Shown here one piece after another: positions 10,460 to 20,332 of a stretch of 64,000 nucleotides of DNA. Source of the DNA: Spiroplasma endosymbiont of Agriotes lineatus (GTDB lineage Bacteria > Bacillota_I > Bacilli_A > Mycoplasmatales > Nriv7); NCBI RefSeq assembly GCF_964019485.1, contig NZ_OZ026448.1, forward strand, positions 372,001 to 436,000, given 5' to 3'. The first letter of the stretch is position 1; the number at the start of each line of letters is the position of its first letter. The notes below the pieces were generated by a model, which saw nothing but the letters and a program-made list of their open reading frames with translations, ran no database searches and was not told the DNA's origin. The translations under genes and the position numbers were made by a program.

Positions 10460-10649
10460 GTAAAAATATTAGTTAAAATTTAATAAAATTAATAATTTTT
10501 CATTGTGCAAAAATTCAATAATATGATAAAATGGTAATGAATAAAAATGACAATAACAAGAAAGGTAAGGTTAGTTTAGTAATTAAATAATATAATTAGC
10601 TGATTGTTTTACTTCTTTAAAGCAATACCTAAGAAAACTAAACGCGACC
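10460..10649 (+). repeat. Right end of ISLre2-type phage element (E1)
   Basis: Noncoding, about 190 bases, ending TACCTAAGAAAACTAAACGCGACC at 10649. Near-identical right ends are at 28103-28291 and 53542-53731, a reversed one at 49839-49925 and a short one at 17410-17469. The last 22 bases are an imperfect inverted copy of the left end GGACGCATAAAGTTTTGTTA. From 10650 to the rsmA promoter there is only short AT-rich spacer. Confidence 0.75.
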
Positions 10650-10682
10650 CCCTTAATTTAATCTTAAAATATTTCATTAAAT

Positions 10683-10694
10683 ATGTGTTATAAT
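10683..10694 (+). promoter_or_regulatory. Likely promoter -10 of rsmA operon
   Basis: ATGTGTTATAAT: a perfect TATAAT with an extended TGT upstream element, 34 bases before the rsmA start. No good -35 hexamer is visible, as is common for extended -10 promoters. It lies only about 35 bases beyond the right end of E1, so any -35 contact has been replaced by or borders phage sequence. Confidence 0.5.
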
Positions 10695-10728
10695 TGTGTG
10701 ATATGAAAAACTATTATAGGATTTGAAA

Positions 10729-11598
10729 ATGAAACCACAAACAATACTTTTAAAATATAATTTACATCCGGTTAAAAAATGAGGACAGAATTTTTTAAAT
10801 AATGAAAAAATAGTTAATCAAATTACAAATAGTTTTGGATGTGAGAATACTGATGGCATTTTAGAAATTGGACCCGGATTAGGAATAATGACGGCTAGTC
10901 TTTTAAAAAAGGCGCAAAAAGTAGTTAGTATTGAAATTGATAAAAAATTAATTCCAATTTTAAATGAACAATTTAAAAATGAAGCAAATTTTAAACTTAT
11001 TAATGATGATTTTTTAAATGTTAATTTATCATTACTAATTAAAGAATATTTTGTTAATATTAAACGAATTCATATTGTTGCTAATTTACCATATTATCTA
11101 ACATCACCAATTTTATTTAAATTATTAGATAATGTTCAGTATTTTACGAGTTTTACATTAATGATGCAAAAAGAAGTAGCCCAAAGAATTACTAGTTTAC
11201 CAAATAATAAAGCATATAGTAATTTAAGTGTAATTTGTCAATATTATAGTAAAGTTAGTATTCCTTTAAAAATAAGTCGTCATAATTTTTTTCCTGAACC
11301 TAATGTTGATAGTTGAATTGTTTATTTTGCTTTACAAAAAAATTATCAAGTTGATAATGAAAGAGAATTTAATGATTTTGTTCGCAAATTATTTGCTATG
11401 AAAAGAAAAACTTTACTTAATAATTTAAATCTGATTACCAATCATAAACAAATTTCTGAATCATTAATTTTAAAATTAAATTTACCTTTAACCATTAGAA
11501 GCGAGCAGTTAACAATTGAACAGTTTATCAATTTATACTATTCTGTTAAAGATAATGGTAATATAATATTAATGAGGAGGTCATTTAATGACAAATAA
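10729..11598 (+). CDS. rsmA: 16S rRNA (adenine1518/1519-N6)-dimethyltransferase RsmA
   Basis: Dimethylates two adenines in helix 45 of 16S rRNA late in 30S assembly, using S-adenosylmethionine. 289 residues, normal length. Visible motifs: GQNFLNNEKIV at the start, SAM-binding motif I LEIGPGLGIMT (about residue 45), acidic VVSIEID, and the catalytic NLPYYLTSP (motif IV). Loss of this enzyme confers kasugamycin resistance in other bacteria. Several TGA codons are Trp (KKWGQNF). It overlaps prs by 11 bases, so the two are translationally linked. The start ATG gives the usual N-terminus for the family; a GGA-containing stretch (ATAGGA) lies 10 bases upstream. Confidence 0.95.
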
Positions 11599-12583
11599 TA
11601 GTTATGAGCATGTTGCTTTTTTTGGATTGAATGCCAGTAAAAAATTAGCACAAGAAATTTGTAATATTCTTAAAGTTCCTTTACAAGGAGCAAAAGTAAA
11701 TAATTTTGCGGATGGTGAAATTTCTGTTGAATCTTTAATGTCGGTTCGTGGTAAAGATATTTATTTAATTCAATCAACATCATTTCCAGTTAATGAAAAT
11801 TTAATGCAATTATTAATTTTTATTGATGCTTTAAAACGAGCATCAGCTAATAAAATTAATGTTGTAATTCCATATTTTGGTTATGCACGACAAGATTGGA
11901 AAGCAAAAGGGCGTCAGCCAATTACTGCCAAATTAATAGCTAATATGTTAACTGGCGCCGGAGCTGATCGAATTATGTTAGTTGACATTCATTCGTCACA
12001 AATTCAAGGTTTTTTTGATATTCCTGTTGATGATTTACGGTCAAGTCATGATTTTGCGGAATATTTTTTAGAAAAAAAACTTAATAATGTTGTTGTTGTA
12101 TCCCCGGATCATGGTGGTGTTACCCGAGCGCGACATTTAACAACTTATTTACCTGGCGAATTAGCAGTTGTTGTTAAAAAACGCTCTGAACCTAATGTTA
12201 GTGAAGTTGAATTTGTGCTTGGTGATATTAAAGATAAAAACTGTATTATTATTGATGATATGATTGATACTGGCGGCACCATTGTTAATGCAGCGAAAGC
12301 ATTAAAAGATGCTGGTGCTAAGACTGTTTATATTGCTGCAACTCATCCAATATTTAGTGGTAAGGCTGTTGAACGGTTAAAACATGCTGTTGCTAGTGGT
12401 ATTGTGAATGAAGTTGTTGTTACTAATTCAATTGAATTATTAGAAGCAAAAAAATTTACTGGTTTAAAAATAATTTCTATTGCTGGTTTTTTAGCGAAGA
12501 TGATTAATGCTTCTATTAATTGTGAATCATTGTCAGAAATATATGCCACTCGTTCAAAAAAATTATCAAATTTACAGGAGTAA
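11588..12583 (+). CDS. prs: Ribose-phosphate pyrophosphokinase (PRPP synthetase)
   Basis: Makes PRPP from ribose-5-phosphate and ATP, the precursor for purine salvage and NAD synthesis. 331 residues, class I length. Motifs: NFADGEISVE near residue 38, VVIPYFGYARQDWK near 100, the PRPP loop CIIIDDMIDTGGTI near 220, and SPDHGGVTRARH. The flexible-loop motif reads ARQDWK where ARQDRK is nearly universal. A good RBS (GAGGAGG) lies within the end of rsmA. Its product links to purA, purB and gmk in this window: a purine-interconversion set in an organism without de novo purine synthesis. Confidence 0.96.
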   Translation: MTNNSYEHVAFFGLNASKKLAQEICNILKVPLQGAKVNNFADGEISVESLMSVRGKDIYLIQSTSFPVNENLMQLLIFIDALKRASANKINVVIPYFGYARQDWKAKGRQPITAKLIANMLTGAGADRIMLVDIHSSQIQGFFDIPVDDLRSSHDFAEYFLEKKLNNVVVVSPDHGGVTRARHLTTYLPGELAVVVKKRSEPNVSEVEFVLGDIKDKNCIIIDDMIDTGGTIVNAAKALKDAGAKTVYIAATHPIFSGKAVERLKHAVASGIVNEVVVTNSIELLEAKKFTGLKIISIAGFLAKMINASINCESLSEIYATRSKKLSNLQE

Positions 12584-12592
12584 TAGTTAATT

Positions 12593-12617
12593 AACTCGCA
12601 TTCTATCGAGTTTTGTT
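12593..12617 (+). terminator. Hairpin after prs
   Basis: AACTCG pairs with CGAGTT over an eight-base loop, followed by TTTGTTT. The stem is short, so it may only attenuate transcription into pth. Confidence 0.5.
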
Positions 12618-12650
12618 TATTTAATGAATTTTTTTGAGAAAGGTTAAAAA

Positions 12651-13208
12651 ATGAAATTAATTGTAGGTCTAGGAAACCCTGATAAAGAATATGTCAATAC
12701 GCGACATAATATTGGTTTTCAAATTATTGATGCTTTAGTTAAAAAATGAAATATTAAGTTAGATAATAAAAAAATGGATGGTCAATATGGTAAAACGATT
12801 AAAAATAATGAAAGTATTATTTTGTTAAAACCATTAACATATATGAATTTATCAGGATATAGTGTTTCATCAATAACTAATTATTTTAAAATTGCAATAT
12901 CCGACATCATTGTTATTTATGATGATGTTGATTTACAACTTGGGGTTATAAAATTACGGCGTGGTGGTGGTGGTGGTGGTCATAACGGTATTAATAGTAT
13001 TATTAATAGTTTAAATAATAATAAAATTAAACGGATTAAAATTGGTATTGGTAAAGATAATGCTTGTGATGCTAGTTCTTGGGTTTTAGGTAAATTTACT
13101 AATAAAGAAAAACCAATCATTGATGACACAGTTAATAAAGTTTTAAATATTATTGATGATTTTGTTGTTGATTTTAATTTTGAAAGAGTTATTAATATTT
13201 ATAATTAA
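12651..13208 (+). CDS. pth: Peptidyl-tRNA hydrolase
   Basis: Recycles peptidyl-tRNA dropped by ribosomes by cleaving the peptide ester. 185 residues, normal length. Motifs: [18 protein letters not shown] with the catalytic His20 in [17 protein letters not shown] near 61, YDDVDLQLG with the Asp that activates the His, and [21 protein letters not shown] lies 8 bases before the ATG. A (GGT)n run at 12962-12979 encodes the glycine loop, where the family usually has GSAGGHNG, so the loop here is all glycine. Confidence 0.95.
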
Positions 13209-13259
13209 GTTTTATAGTAAAATACAAGTAATAATAAAATAATTAAAGGAAGTAATGAA

Positions 13260-14549
13260 ATGAAAAATACATTAGCAATTATTGGTAGTCAATGAGGTGA
13301 TGAAGGAAAAGGCAAAATAAGTGATTATTTTGCTCAAAATAGTGCCGTTATTGTTCGCTGGGCTGGTGGTGATAATGCTGGTCATACAATAGTTTTTAAT
13401 AATGAAAAATATAAGTTAAATTTAGTTCCTTCAGGGATATTTAATGAGCAAGCAATCAATATTATTGCTAATGGTTGTGTTATTAATTTAGAAAAGTTAA
13501 TTATAGAAATTAAAAGTTTACAAGATAAAGGTTTTTCGTGTCGTAATTTAAAAATTTCGAATCGTGCCCATGTCATTATGCCATATCATTTAAAAATTGA
13601 TGAATATCAAGAAACAAAGCGAAAAAATATTATCGGGACAACTAAAAGAGGCATTGGTCCCGCATATGAAGATAAAATCGCAAGAGTAGGAATTAGAATT
13701 TGTGATTTAGAAAATCCATTAACATTAAAAGCAAAATTAGAAAATGTTATTGCGATTAAAGAATATATTTTAAAACAAATATATCAAGATAATTTGCATA
13801 CTACTATAGTAGATAATTTATTAAAACAATGTCAAGAGTGATATGCGGTAATCAAACAATATGTTTGTGATATTTCATTATTATTAAATAATTTAATTAA
13901 AGCAAATCAAAAAGTATTATTTGAGGGCGCCCAAGGCGTGATGCTAGATATTGACCACGGAACATATCCCTTTGTTACTAGTTCTAATCCGTCAGCATCA
14001 TCAATTGCTGTTGGGGCAGGAATTGCTCCGTGAATGGTTAATAATATATTAGCAATTAGTAAACCATATAATACTCGTGTTGGTGGTGGTGTATTAATTA
14101 CGGAAATGAATGCTGAAATGGCCCATACAATTAGAGAAGTTGGCAGAGAGTATGGTACGTTATCATTACGACCACGCCGGATTGGTTGATTAGATATTGT
14201 TGTTTTACAACATGTAAGTCGTGTTAATGGGTTTACATCATTAGCAATTACGCTTTTAGATGTTTTAAGCAATATTAAATTATTAAAATTATGTGTTGCT
14301 TATATTTATAAGGGTGAAAAAATTAATTATATTCCGGCCGATATTGAAGAGTATGAAAAATGTAAACCAGTTTATATGGAATTAGCTGGTTGAGAAGCGG
14401 ATATTACAAAAGTAAAATCGTGAGCAGAATTACCTAAAAATGCTAAAATTTATTTACGAACAATTAGTAAATTAGTTGATTTACCATTGGCATTATTTTC
14501 TGTTGGCCCAGATCGTGAACAAACAATTTTATTAACTGAAATATTTTAA
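13260..14549 (+). CDS. purA: Adenylosuccinate synthetase
   Basis: First step from IMP to AMP: condenses IMP with aspartate using GTP. 429 residues, the family's usual length. Motifs: [12 protein letters not shown] at the N-terminus with the Trp written TGA; the catalytic His41 equivalent in [23 protein letters not shown] near 128; [21 protein letters not shown] near 220; and a C-terminal [20 protein letters not shown] lies upstream. purB follows two genes on, so both steps to AMP are encoded together with a DJ-1-like gene between them. Confidence 0.97.
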
Positions 14550-14569
14550 GAAAAAAGAGGTTTTAATTA

Positions 14570-15124
14570 ATGGCAACAGTAGCAATTTTTTTAGCAACTG
14601 GTTATGAAGAAATTGAAGCAATAACTGTTATTGATATTTTACGAAGAGCAAAAATTAATATTGATATTATTAGTAGTGAAAATAAAGATTTTATTGTGGG
14701 TGCTAATAATATTACTATTAAAAGTGATTATTATTTTAGTCAAATGTCTAATGCTAATGATTACGCGATGCTAATTTTACCTGGTGGAGCGGCGGGTGTT
14801 AATAATTTACAAAAAAATGAACATTTAATGAATTTATTAAAAACATTTAATAAAAAAAATAAATTTATTGCCGCGATTTGTGCTGCCCCGCAAATTTTAG
14901 GATTGTTAGGTATTGCTAATAATAAGAATATTAGTGTTTATCCTGAGTGTTTCAATGGTTTAGAAACTGCTAAAATTATTAGCAATAAAGCTGTTGTTAT
15001 TGATGGTCATATTATTACGGCATCATCACCCGGTGTTGCAATTAAGTTTGCTTTACAACTAGTCGCAATATTAACTAATGATAATATTAAAGAAATGATT
15101 ACAAAGCAGTTAGTAATTTTATAA
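14570..15124 (+). CDS. DJ-1/PfpI-family protein
   Basis: 184 residues of the DJ-1/YajL/ThiJ fold. The nucleophilic elbow is AAICAAPQILG (Cys near residue 104) and the partner Glu is in GYEEIEAI near residue 16; both catalytic-type residues are present. YajL/DJ-1 members are linked to protection against carbonyl and oxidative damage, and glyoxalase/deglycase activity is disputed. It sits 20 bases after purA and 27 before purB, so it is very likely co-transcribed with the purine genes; the functional link is unclear. RBS AAGAGG at the expected distance. Confidence 0.88.
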   Translation: MATVAIFLATGYEEIEAITVIDILRRAKINIDIISSENKDFIVGANNITIKSDYYFSQMSNANDYAMLILPGGAAGVNNLQKNEHLMNLLKTFNKKNKFIAAICAAPQILGLLGIANNKNISVYPECFNGLETAKIISNKAVVIDGHIITASSPGVAIKFALQLVAILTNDNIKEMITKQLVIL

Positions 15125-15151
15125 ATCTATTTCCATAAAGGAGGAACAAAG

Positions 15152-16450
15152 ATGATTAAGCGTTATCAAACAAAAGAAATGAAAATGATTTGAAGTGAAG
15201 AAAAAAAATATGATACTTGATTAAAAGTAGAATTATTAGTGTGTGATGCATGAGGCAATTTAGGATTAATTGATAAATCTGATTTAAAAAAATTGAAAAA
15301 AGTTAAAGTTGATTTAAAATTAATGAATAATTTAGAAAAACAAACACAACACGATATGATTGCTTTTACAAGAATGTTATCACATAGTTTAGAAAATGAA
15401 AAACGCTGAATTCATTTAGGATTAACTTCAACTGATGTTGTTGATACTGCCCAAAATTATTTAATTAAGCAAGCAAACGATGTTATTGTTAAAGAACTTA
15501 AAAAATTATTAGATAATTTAAAACTGAAAGCTTTAAAATATCGGAATTTAATTTGTATTGGAAGAACACACGGCATATTTGCCGAACCGACTTCTTTTGG
15601 TTTAAAATTTGTTTTATGATATGAAGAAATTAATCGGCAAGTGGAAAGATTTTTGTTAGCTCGCAAGCAAATTGAAGTTATTAAAATTTCTGGTGCGATT
15701 GGTAATTATTCGAATATTGAACCAGTTGTGGAAGATTTTGTTAGAAAAGAGTTAGGATTAAGCGTTGATAATATTTCAACGCAAGTAATTCAAAGAGATC
15801 GGCATGCGTTTCTTTTTAGTGTTTTTGCAAATATTGCTTCCACATTAGAAAAAATTGCTCTTGAAATTCGTCATAGTCAACGAAGTGAAGTTGATGAAAT
15901 CCGCGAAGGATTTTCATTAAACCAAAAAGGTTCCAGTGCGATGCCTCATAAGCAAAATCCAATTGGGAGTGAAAATATTTGCGGGTTAGCTCGTTTGATT
16001 CGTGCCAATAGTATTGTTGCTTATGAAAATAATTTATTATGAAATGAAAGGGATATTTCTCATAGTTCTAATGAAAGAATAATTATTAGTGGAACATTTT
16101 CATTATTACATTTTATTTTAAAGCGGATTAATATGATTCTTAATCTTTTAGAAGTTAATGAAAAAAATATTGCTTTAAATATTGAAAAAACATTTAATAC
16201 CTTTTTTAGTCAAAGATTATTATTAGAAATTATTAAGAAAACCAAATTTTCTCGTGAAAAAATTTATGATTTTTTACAAGAGTGTACCTTTGCTAGTTTA
16301 AAAGAAAAACGAGATTTTAAGGAAGTCGTTAAAGAATATAAAATTTCTAAATATTTAGATGATGAGCAATTAGAAGAATGTTTTGATATTAATTATTTTG
16401 TTCGTAATGTTAATATTATTTATGAACGAGTTTTTCCTAAAAGAGAATAG
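15152..16450 (+). CDS. purB: Adenylosuccinate lyase
   Basis: Splits fumarate from adenylosuccinate to give AMP. 432 residues, normal length. Motifs: HLGLTSTDVVDTA near 90, GRTHGIFAEPTSFG with the general-acid His near 139, and the superfamily signature GSSAMPHKQNPIGSENI with the catalytic Ser near 263. Strong RBS AAAGGAGG 11 bases before the start. Follows purA and the DJ-1-like gene in one apparent operon. Confidence 0.96.
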
Positions 16451-16462
16451 GATAAGATAATA

Positions 16463-17308
16463 ATGATTCAGAAAAGTTTTCGTAATGAGCGACCATCATT
16501 ATATTTAGTAGCAACACCAATTGGCAATTTAAAAGAGTTAAATAGTCGGATTGCAGAAACCTTACAACTTGTTGTTGTGATTTTTTGTGAAGATACAAGA
16601 GTAAGTAATAAAATATTACAATATTTTAATATTAAGAAAAAACTTATTTCATTACATCAACATAATGAAAAAAAACGAATTGATTTAGTATTACAATCTT
16701 TAGATAATAATCAATCAGTTGCTTTGTTAAGTGATGCTGGATATCCGTTAATATCGGATCCTGGATATCAATTAGTCCAAGCAGTAATTGCTAAGGAATA
16801 TAATGTTGTCAGTATTAGTGGTTCTAGTGCGTTATTAAATGCTTTAGTTTGTTCAGGATTGCCACCATATCCGTTTTCATTTTGAGGTTTTTTAGACCAC
16901 AAAGCAGAAAAACTTAAACAACAAGTTGAACAATTAAAATATCGTTCTGAATCGTTAATTTTTTATGTTGGTGTGCATCATTTAGAAAAAACATTAAGGG
17001 TAATGAAAGAAATTTTAGGTAATCGTGATGTTTGTTTAGCGAGAGAGTTAACTAAGCTGTATGAAACTATTTATCGAATGTCATTAAATCATATTATTAA
17101 CCTTAATTTAGCTTCATTAAAGGGCGAATTTGTGTTAATTATTAAAGGATATGAAGCGGTGGTTGATTATAGTTCCTTAACTATTAAAGATCACATTATC
17201 TTAGTAGCTAAAAAACAAAATATTACTATTAAAGAAGCAATAAAGGAAGTAGCAAATATGCGAAATCTTCCTAAAAGTCTTGTATATCAAGTTTATCATC
17301 AAGAGTAA
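16463..17308 (+). CDS. rsmI: 16S rRNA 2'-O-ribose C1402 methyltransferase RsmI
   Basis: Methylates C1402 in the decoding centre of 16S rRNA. 281 residues. Tetrapyrrole-methylase fold motifs: LYLVATPIGNL near 14, CEDTRVSNKIL near 51, VALLSDAGYPLISDPG near 92, and the GSSALLNALVCSGLPP segment. Starts 12 bases after purB. Its 3' side runs into a small remnant of phage-element ends that contains a strong palindrome and may now act as its terminator. Confidence 0.93.
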
Positions 17309-17317
17309 CTCTAGAAG

Positions 17318-17469
17318 GGGCGCATAAAGTTTGTTAGAGCCTGTCCAAAATTCTGTGTCTCGATAATTCATTCTGAATTATATCGAGACACAGAATTTTG
17401 GACAGGCTCATATAATTAGCTGATTGTTTTACTTCTTCAAAACAATATCTAAGAAAACTAAACGCCACC
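17318..17469 (+). repeat. Miniature phage-element remnant with an IS256-end palindrome nested inside
   Basis: Left end GGGCGCATAAAGTTTGTTAG and right end TAAGAAAACTAAACGCCACC match the terminal sequences of the ISLre2-type phage elements, but almost nothing of the interior remains. Between them sits a separate 73-base palindrome (17337-17409). Together they fill most of the rsmI-metK gap; 17470-17540 is plain spacer. Confidence 0.65.
17337..17409. repeat. Near-perfect palindrome made of two IS256 left ends
   Basis: GAGCCTGTCCAAAATTCTGT and its inverted copy ACAGAATTTTGGACAGGCTC form arms of about 29 bases (extending to CTCGATA), with a further ATTCA/TGAAT pairing in the centre. The arm is the same sequence as the left end of the IS256 elements at 29091 and 55079. 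In RNA this folds into a long hairpin and could terminate rsmI transcription. Confidence 0.85.
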
Positions 17470-17542
17470 ATTACTTTTAAGTGATTTGCATTTCTAAGTA
17501 ATTAATGTTAATATTTTTAAGAACAATTTAAAATTTTCATTC

Positions 17543-17640
17543 ACTTATTTCTGAACTGGATATGCTAGTTTTAACCAGTAGCAACCCTTTTATTTTTAAA
17601 AGAAGGTGCTTCTAGCAGGGTAAATACCAACAATAAGGGG
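17543..17640 (+). promoter_or_regulatory. SAM-I-like riboswitch aptamer upstream of metK
   Basis: Matches the SAM-I layout: closing stem P1 CTTATT (17544) with AATAAG (17632); P2 arms ACTGG and CCAGT followed by the conserved GCAACC; then a P3 arm with AAGAAGGTGCTTCTAGCAGG, close to the SAM-I consensus AAGGTGCTAATTCCAGC; and a small P4 hairpin GGTAAATACC. The P2 kink-turn region looks reduced. It lies about 80 bases before metK, the enzyme that makes SAM, and is followed by an intrinsic terminator, the expected OFF-switch arrangement. Confidence 0.6.
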
Positions 17641-17656
17641 AGGATTATATCTAAAA

Positions 17657-17696
17657 TATAAAACCTTCTTTTTAGTTAAAGAAGGTTTTATATTAT
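17657..17696 (+). terminator. Riboswitch expression-platform terminator before metK
   Basis: AAAACCTTCTTT pairs with AAAGAAGGTTTT, followed by ATATTATTT. The left arm can instead pair with TAAAAGAAGGT inside the aptamer P3 (17594-17604), giving a mutually exclusive antiterminator. This supports SAM-controlled attenuation of metK. Confidence 0.7.
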
Positions 17697-17722
17697 TTAA
17701 ATAAATATTAATGGAGGAAAGT

Positions 17723-18874
17723 ATGAGAAAAATATTATTTACTAGTGAATCTGTTAGTGAAGGACATCCCGATAAGATTTGTGATCAAATAGCTGATGCT
17801 ATTTTGGATGCTTGTTTAGAACAAGACCCGCAAACAAGACTGGCTTGTGAAGTTCTTATTACTACTAATATGGTTATTATTGGTGGCGAAATTAAATCAT
17901 CAGCGATTGTAAATTATGAAGCGATTGCTAGAAAAGTTATTTGTGATATTGGTTATATTGATGAAAAAATTGGTATTAATGGTAATACTTGTCATATTCA
18001 AGTATTAATTCATAGTCAGTCACAAGATATTATTCTTGGTGTGGAACATAATCATCAATTAGCAGCAGGAGATCAAGGAATTATTTTTGGTTATGCTACT
18101 AATGAAACTAAAACTTATATGCCGTTAGCCATTCAAATTGCCCACGATTTAGTACATTTGGCTTCTTCTTTAAGAAAAAATCAACAATTTAAAGATGCTC
18201 GTCCTGATATGAAATCACAAGTAACAATTGATTATACTGATTGGTTACAACCTAAAATTGATACGATTTTAATGTCAATTCAACATCATCCTGATTATAA
18301 TGAAAGTGAATTTAAAACATTTATTCATCAAAAAATTATGTTAGTTATTGCTAAGAAATATAATTTAAATTTTGATTTTAAATTTTTGATTAATCCGACA
18401 GGAAGATTTGTTGTTGGCGGACCTTATGGTGATACTGGATTAACAGGAAGAAAAATTATTGCGGATACTTATGGCGGATATGCTCGTAGTGGTGGCGGCG
18501 CCTTTTCCGGTAAAGATGCTACTAAGGTTGATCGAGCCGCTGCTTATATGGCAAGAAAAGTTGCTAAACATATTGTTGCTTTAAATTGGGCTGATAAATG
18601 TGAAATTCAATTGGCATACGCTATTGGTATGAAAGATCCGATTGCTGTTTATGTTGAAACATTTAATACTGAAAAGATTGCTCTTAATATAATTAGTGGT
18701 GCTGTTAGTGCTGTTTTTGATTTTTCGATGCAAGGAGTGATTGATTGTTTACAGTTAATGCAACCGATTTATCAAAAAACTACCGTTTATGGTCATTTTG
18801 GTAAAGATGATAATTTTAGTTGAGAAAAATTGGATTGTTTAGAACAATTAAAAGATTATATTAAAGATAAGTAA
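17723..18874 (+). CDS. metK: S-adenosylmethionine synthetase
   Basis: Makes SAM from methionine and ATP. 383 residues. Motifs: FTSESVSEGHPDKICDQIAD at the N-terminus, the ATP-site GDQGIIFGYA near 115, and the P-loop-like GGAFSGKDATKVDR with GGPYGDTGLTGRK upstream of it. ARSGGGAFSGKD replaces the common ARHGGGAFSGKD. The start is ATG 17723, with RBS GGAGG 5 bases before it; an in-frame ATG at 17711 lies upstream of that RBS and is unlikely. Transcription is probably controlled by the SAM-I-like leader. Together with RsmA and RsmI nearby, SAM supply and use are clustered. Confidence 0.96.
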
Positions 18875-18876
18875 GT

Positions 18877-18909
18877 AAAAATGAGAACAACTAGTTGTTC
18901 TCATTTTTA
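18877..18909 (+). terminator. Terminator of metK
   Basis: AAAAATGAGAACAAC and GTTGTTCTCATTTTT form a strong 15-base stem with a T tail directly after the stop codon; it may also serve the convergent gene at 18938. Confidence 0.9.
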
Positions 18910-18937
18910 AAATTTAAATTATTTTCTAATATTCTTT

Positions 18938-19648
18938 TTATTTTTTATTTTTAAAATTGTTAATAAATATGTATAGCAAGTTAAATACAATAAATAAAAA
19001 TAAAATTAAAGTTGCAAAGATAATAAACACTAAAATCCCGTTCATTCCAAAATTTTCTTTATGAGCGTTTAAGAAAAAGTAAGGGTATGATAAGTTTTCT
19101 TTACCATCTGTTCAGCGCATTTCGCCACGAATCATAACATAGATAATGTATGTTAACGGATAACTTAAATATATTCAGATATTTTTTTTAAAATAGTTAT
19201 TTAATTCAATTTTTTTACTACCAATATTTCAAATGCCATAAATAATCATTAATAAAGGAACAATAATGTGTTGGGCAACACCATAAATTCAGGCATTTAT
19301 TCCCATATCTTTAAAAGCTGTGGGCATTAGGACTGTAATTCAAACAAAAAAAGTTACGGAAATATAACTAGTTATGAAAAGTTTGCTTGTTTGTCCTGTT
19401 AAAATACTTTTATCTTCATCTTGATAATTAATTGTTGCTAATAGAAATCATATTGCAACAATGATATTTGATTGGGTAGTAAAAAAAGATAAATAATGAA
19501 CTGTAAAATCACCATATAGAAATGGTAATTCAGATTTAGGTACTCATGATTTTAATGCCATTGAATTAATATAAGCAACAATTAAAAATGCTATTGTAAA
19601 TATGAAAGCAAATATTTTAAAGATCAGTTTTCCTTGTGTTGATTTCAT
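18938..19648 (-). CDS. Pr6Pr/FAR-17a-like six-helix membrane protein
   Basis: 236 residues with six or seven hydrophobic segments. Family-like features: FLSFFTTQSNIIVA-type motif (here YLSFFTTQSNIIVAIWF) near residue 55, a His in VAQHIIVPLLMIIYG, and LSYPLTYIIYVMIRGEMRW followed by YPYFFLNAHKENFG. These fit the Pr6Pr/AIG1-like membrane family, whose role in Mollicutes is not known. RBS GGAGGG lies just before the ATG. It is alone on the minus strand, convergent with metK. Several TGA codons are Trp. Confidence 0.7.
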
Positions 19649-19823
19649 AAGGCCCTCCGTAGATTTTCTCTAATTAAAAATATTATATCAAAATTAGACA
19701 ACAGATTGTTTTAAAATTTTGTTTATAACCATATCACAGACTTACAACAAGCACAAGAGATTTTTTAAAAAAGGGATGATAAATTATAAAATAATGTAAA
19801 AAATTTTTTAAAATTGTTATAAT

Positions 19824-20332
19824 GGACGCATAAAGTTTTGTTATGTATGTAAATATTTGAATAAGTATTAAGACAGTCAGCAATGATTGTCTTTTTATTT
19901 TATAAGATGTTAAAAATTTGTTCTTTGAAAATTAAATACAAGTGAGTTAATAATGTTGGTATGTATTAAAGCACGATAAATTGTGGGTGGTCGCCATAAC
20001 CAAAAGAAGTTTACCAGTTAATAGATAACATCCTATTAGCTATAGCAATTTGTTTCGTTTTGCAATAAAAAAATGAATGGGTGGATTTCCTAAAAATATA
20101 CACGCTATTAAATTAGTTCCAAGGGCAGGATGCGGACATTAAAGTGTAGAAATTTCTATATGGAGGTATGCTAAGTTTAAAATTATTAAAATCTTTATCT
20201 AATTAAAAAACAAAATTTAATAACAAAGCTTGTTAAACACTTAAATCTGCGATATATAAGTGTTTAAAAAACTAAGTTAGTTAACTAAGTTAATATAACT
20301 TAGTTTATCTATAATAAGAAAGGTAATTTAAT
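19824..20332 (+). other. E2 left end and noncoding leader
   Basis: About 500 bases without a gene. Contains the terminal repeat at 19824, a hairpin GACAGTCA/TGATTGTC followed by T4 (about 19872-19898), an AT-rich segment with ATACACGCTATTAAATTAG, and a run of TTAACTAAGTTAATATAACTTAG repeats (20277-20306) just before the first gene that can form a hairpin. Phage replication and packaging signals would be expected in this kind of leader; none can be assigned. Confidence 0.5.

Larger units (their letters stand above)
1..10649 (+). mobile_element. E1: plectrovirus (SpV1-like) element, 3' part, with IS3 nested inside
   Basis: Remains of a filamentous spiroplasma phage of the SpV1 plectrovirus group, entering from before the window. 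Parts in order: Zot-like ATPase, small membrane proteins, adsorption protein, lipoprotein, convergent beta-propeller gene, head-to-head ISLre2 (UPF0236) transposase, and a right end finishing in CTAAACGCGACC at 10649. An IS3 element (9180-10392) sits inside the transposase gene. The virion genes here look largely whole; the propeller and transposase genes are broken (a few breaks in all). Near-identity to E4 over the Zot and small-membrane genes points to a recent origin. Placing the transposase and propeller gene inside the phage unit is inferred from the same order in E4, E5 and E6. Confidence 0.75.

Noticed and set aside
12962-12979. (GGT)6 run in pth as a possible phase-variable repeat
   Set aside because: It encodes the glycine loop expected here in peptidyl-tRNA hydrolase; a unit change would keep the frame, so it is not a switch.
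19650-20330. Search for tRNA or small RNA genes in the gap before E2
   Set aside because: No cloverleaf or GGTTCGAATCC-type arm was found; the region is the phage leader.
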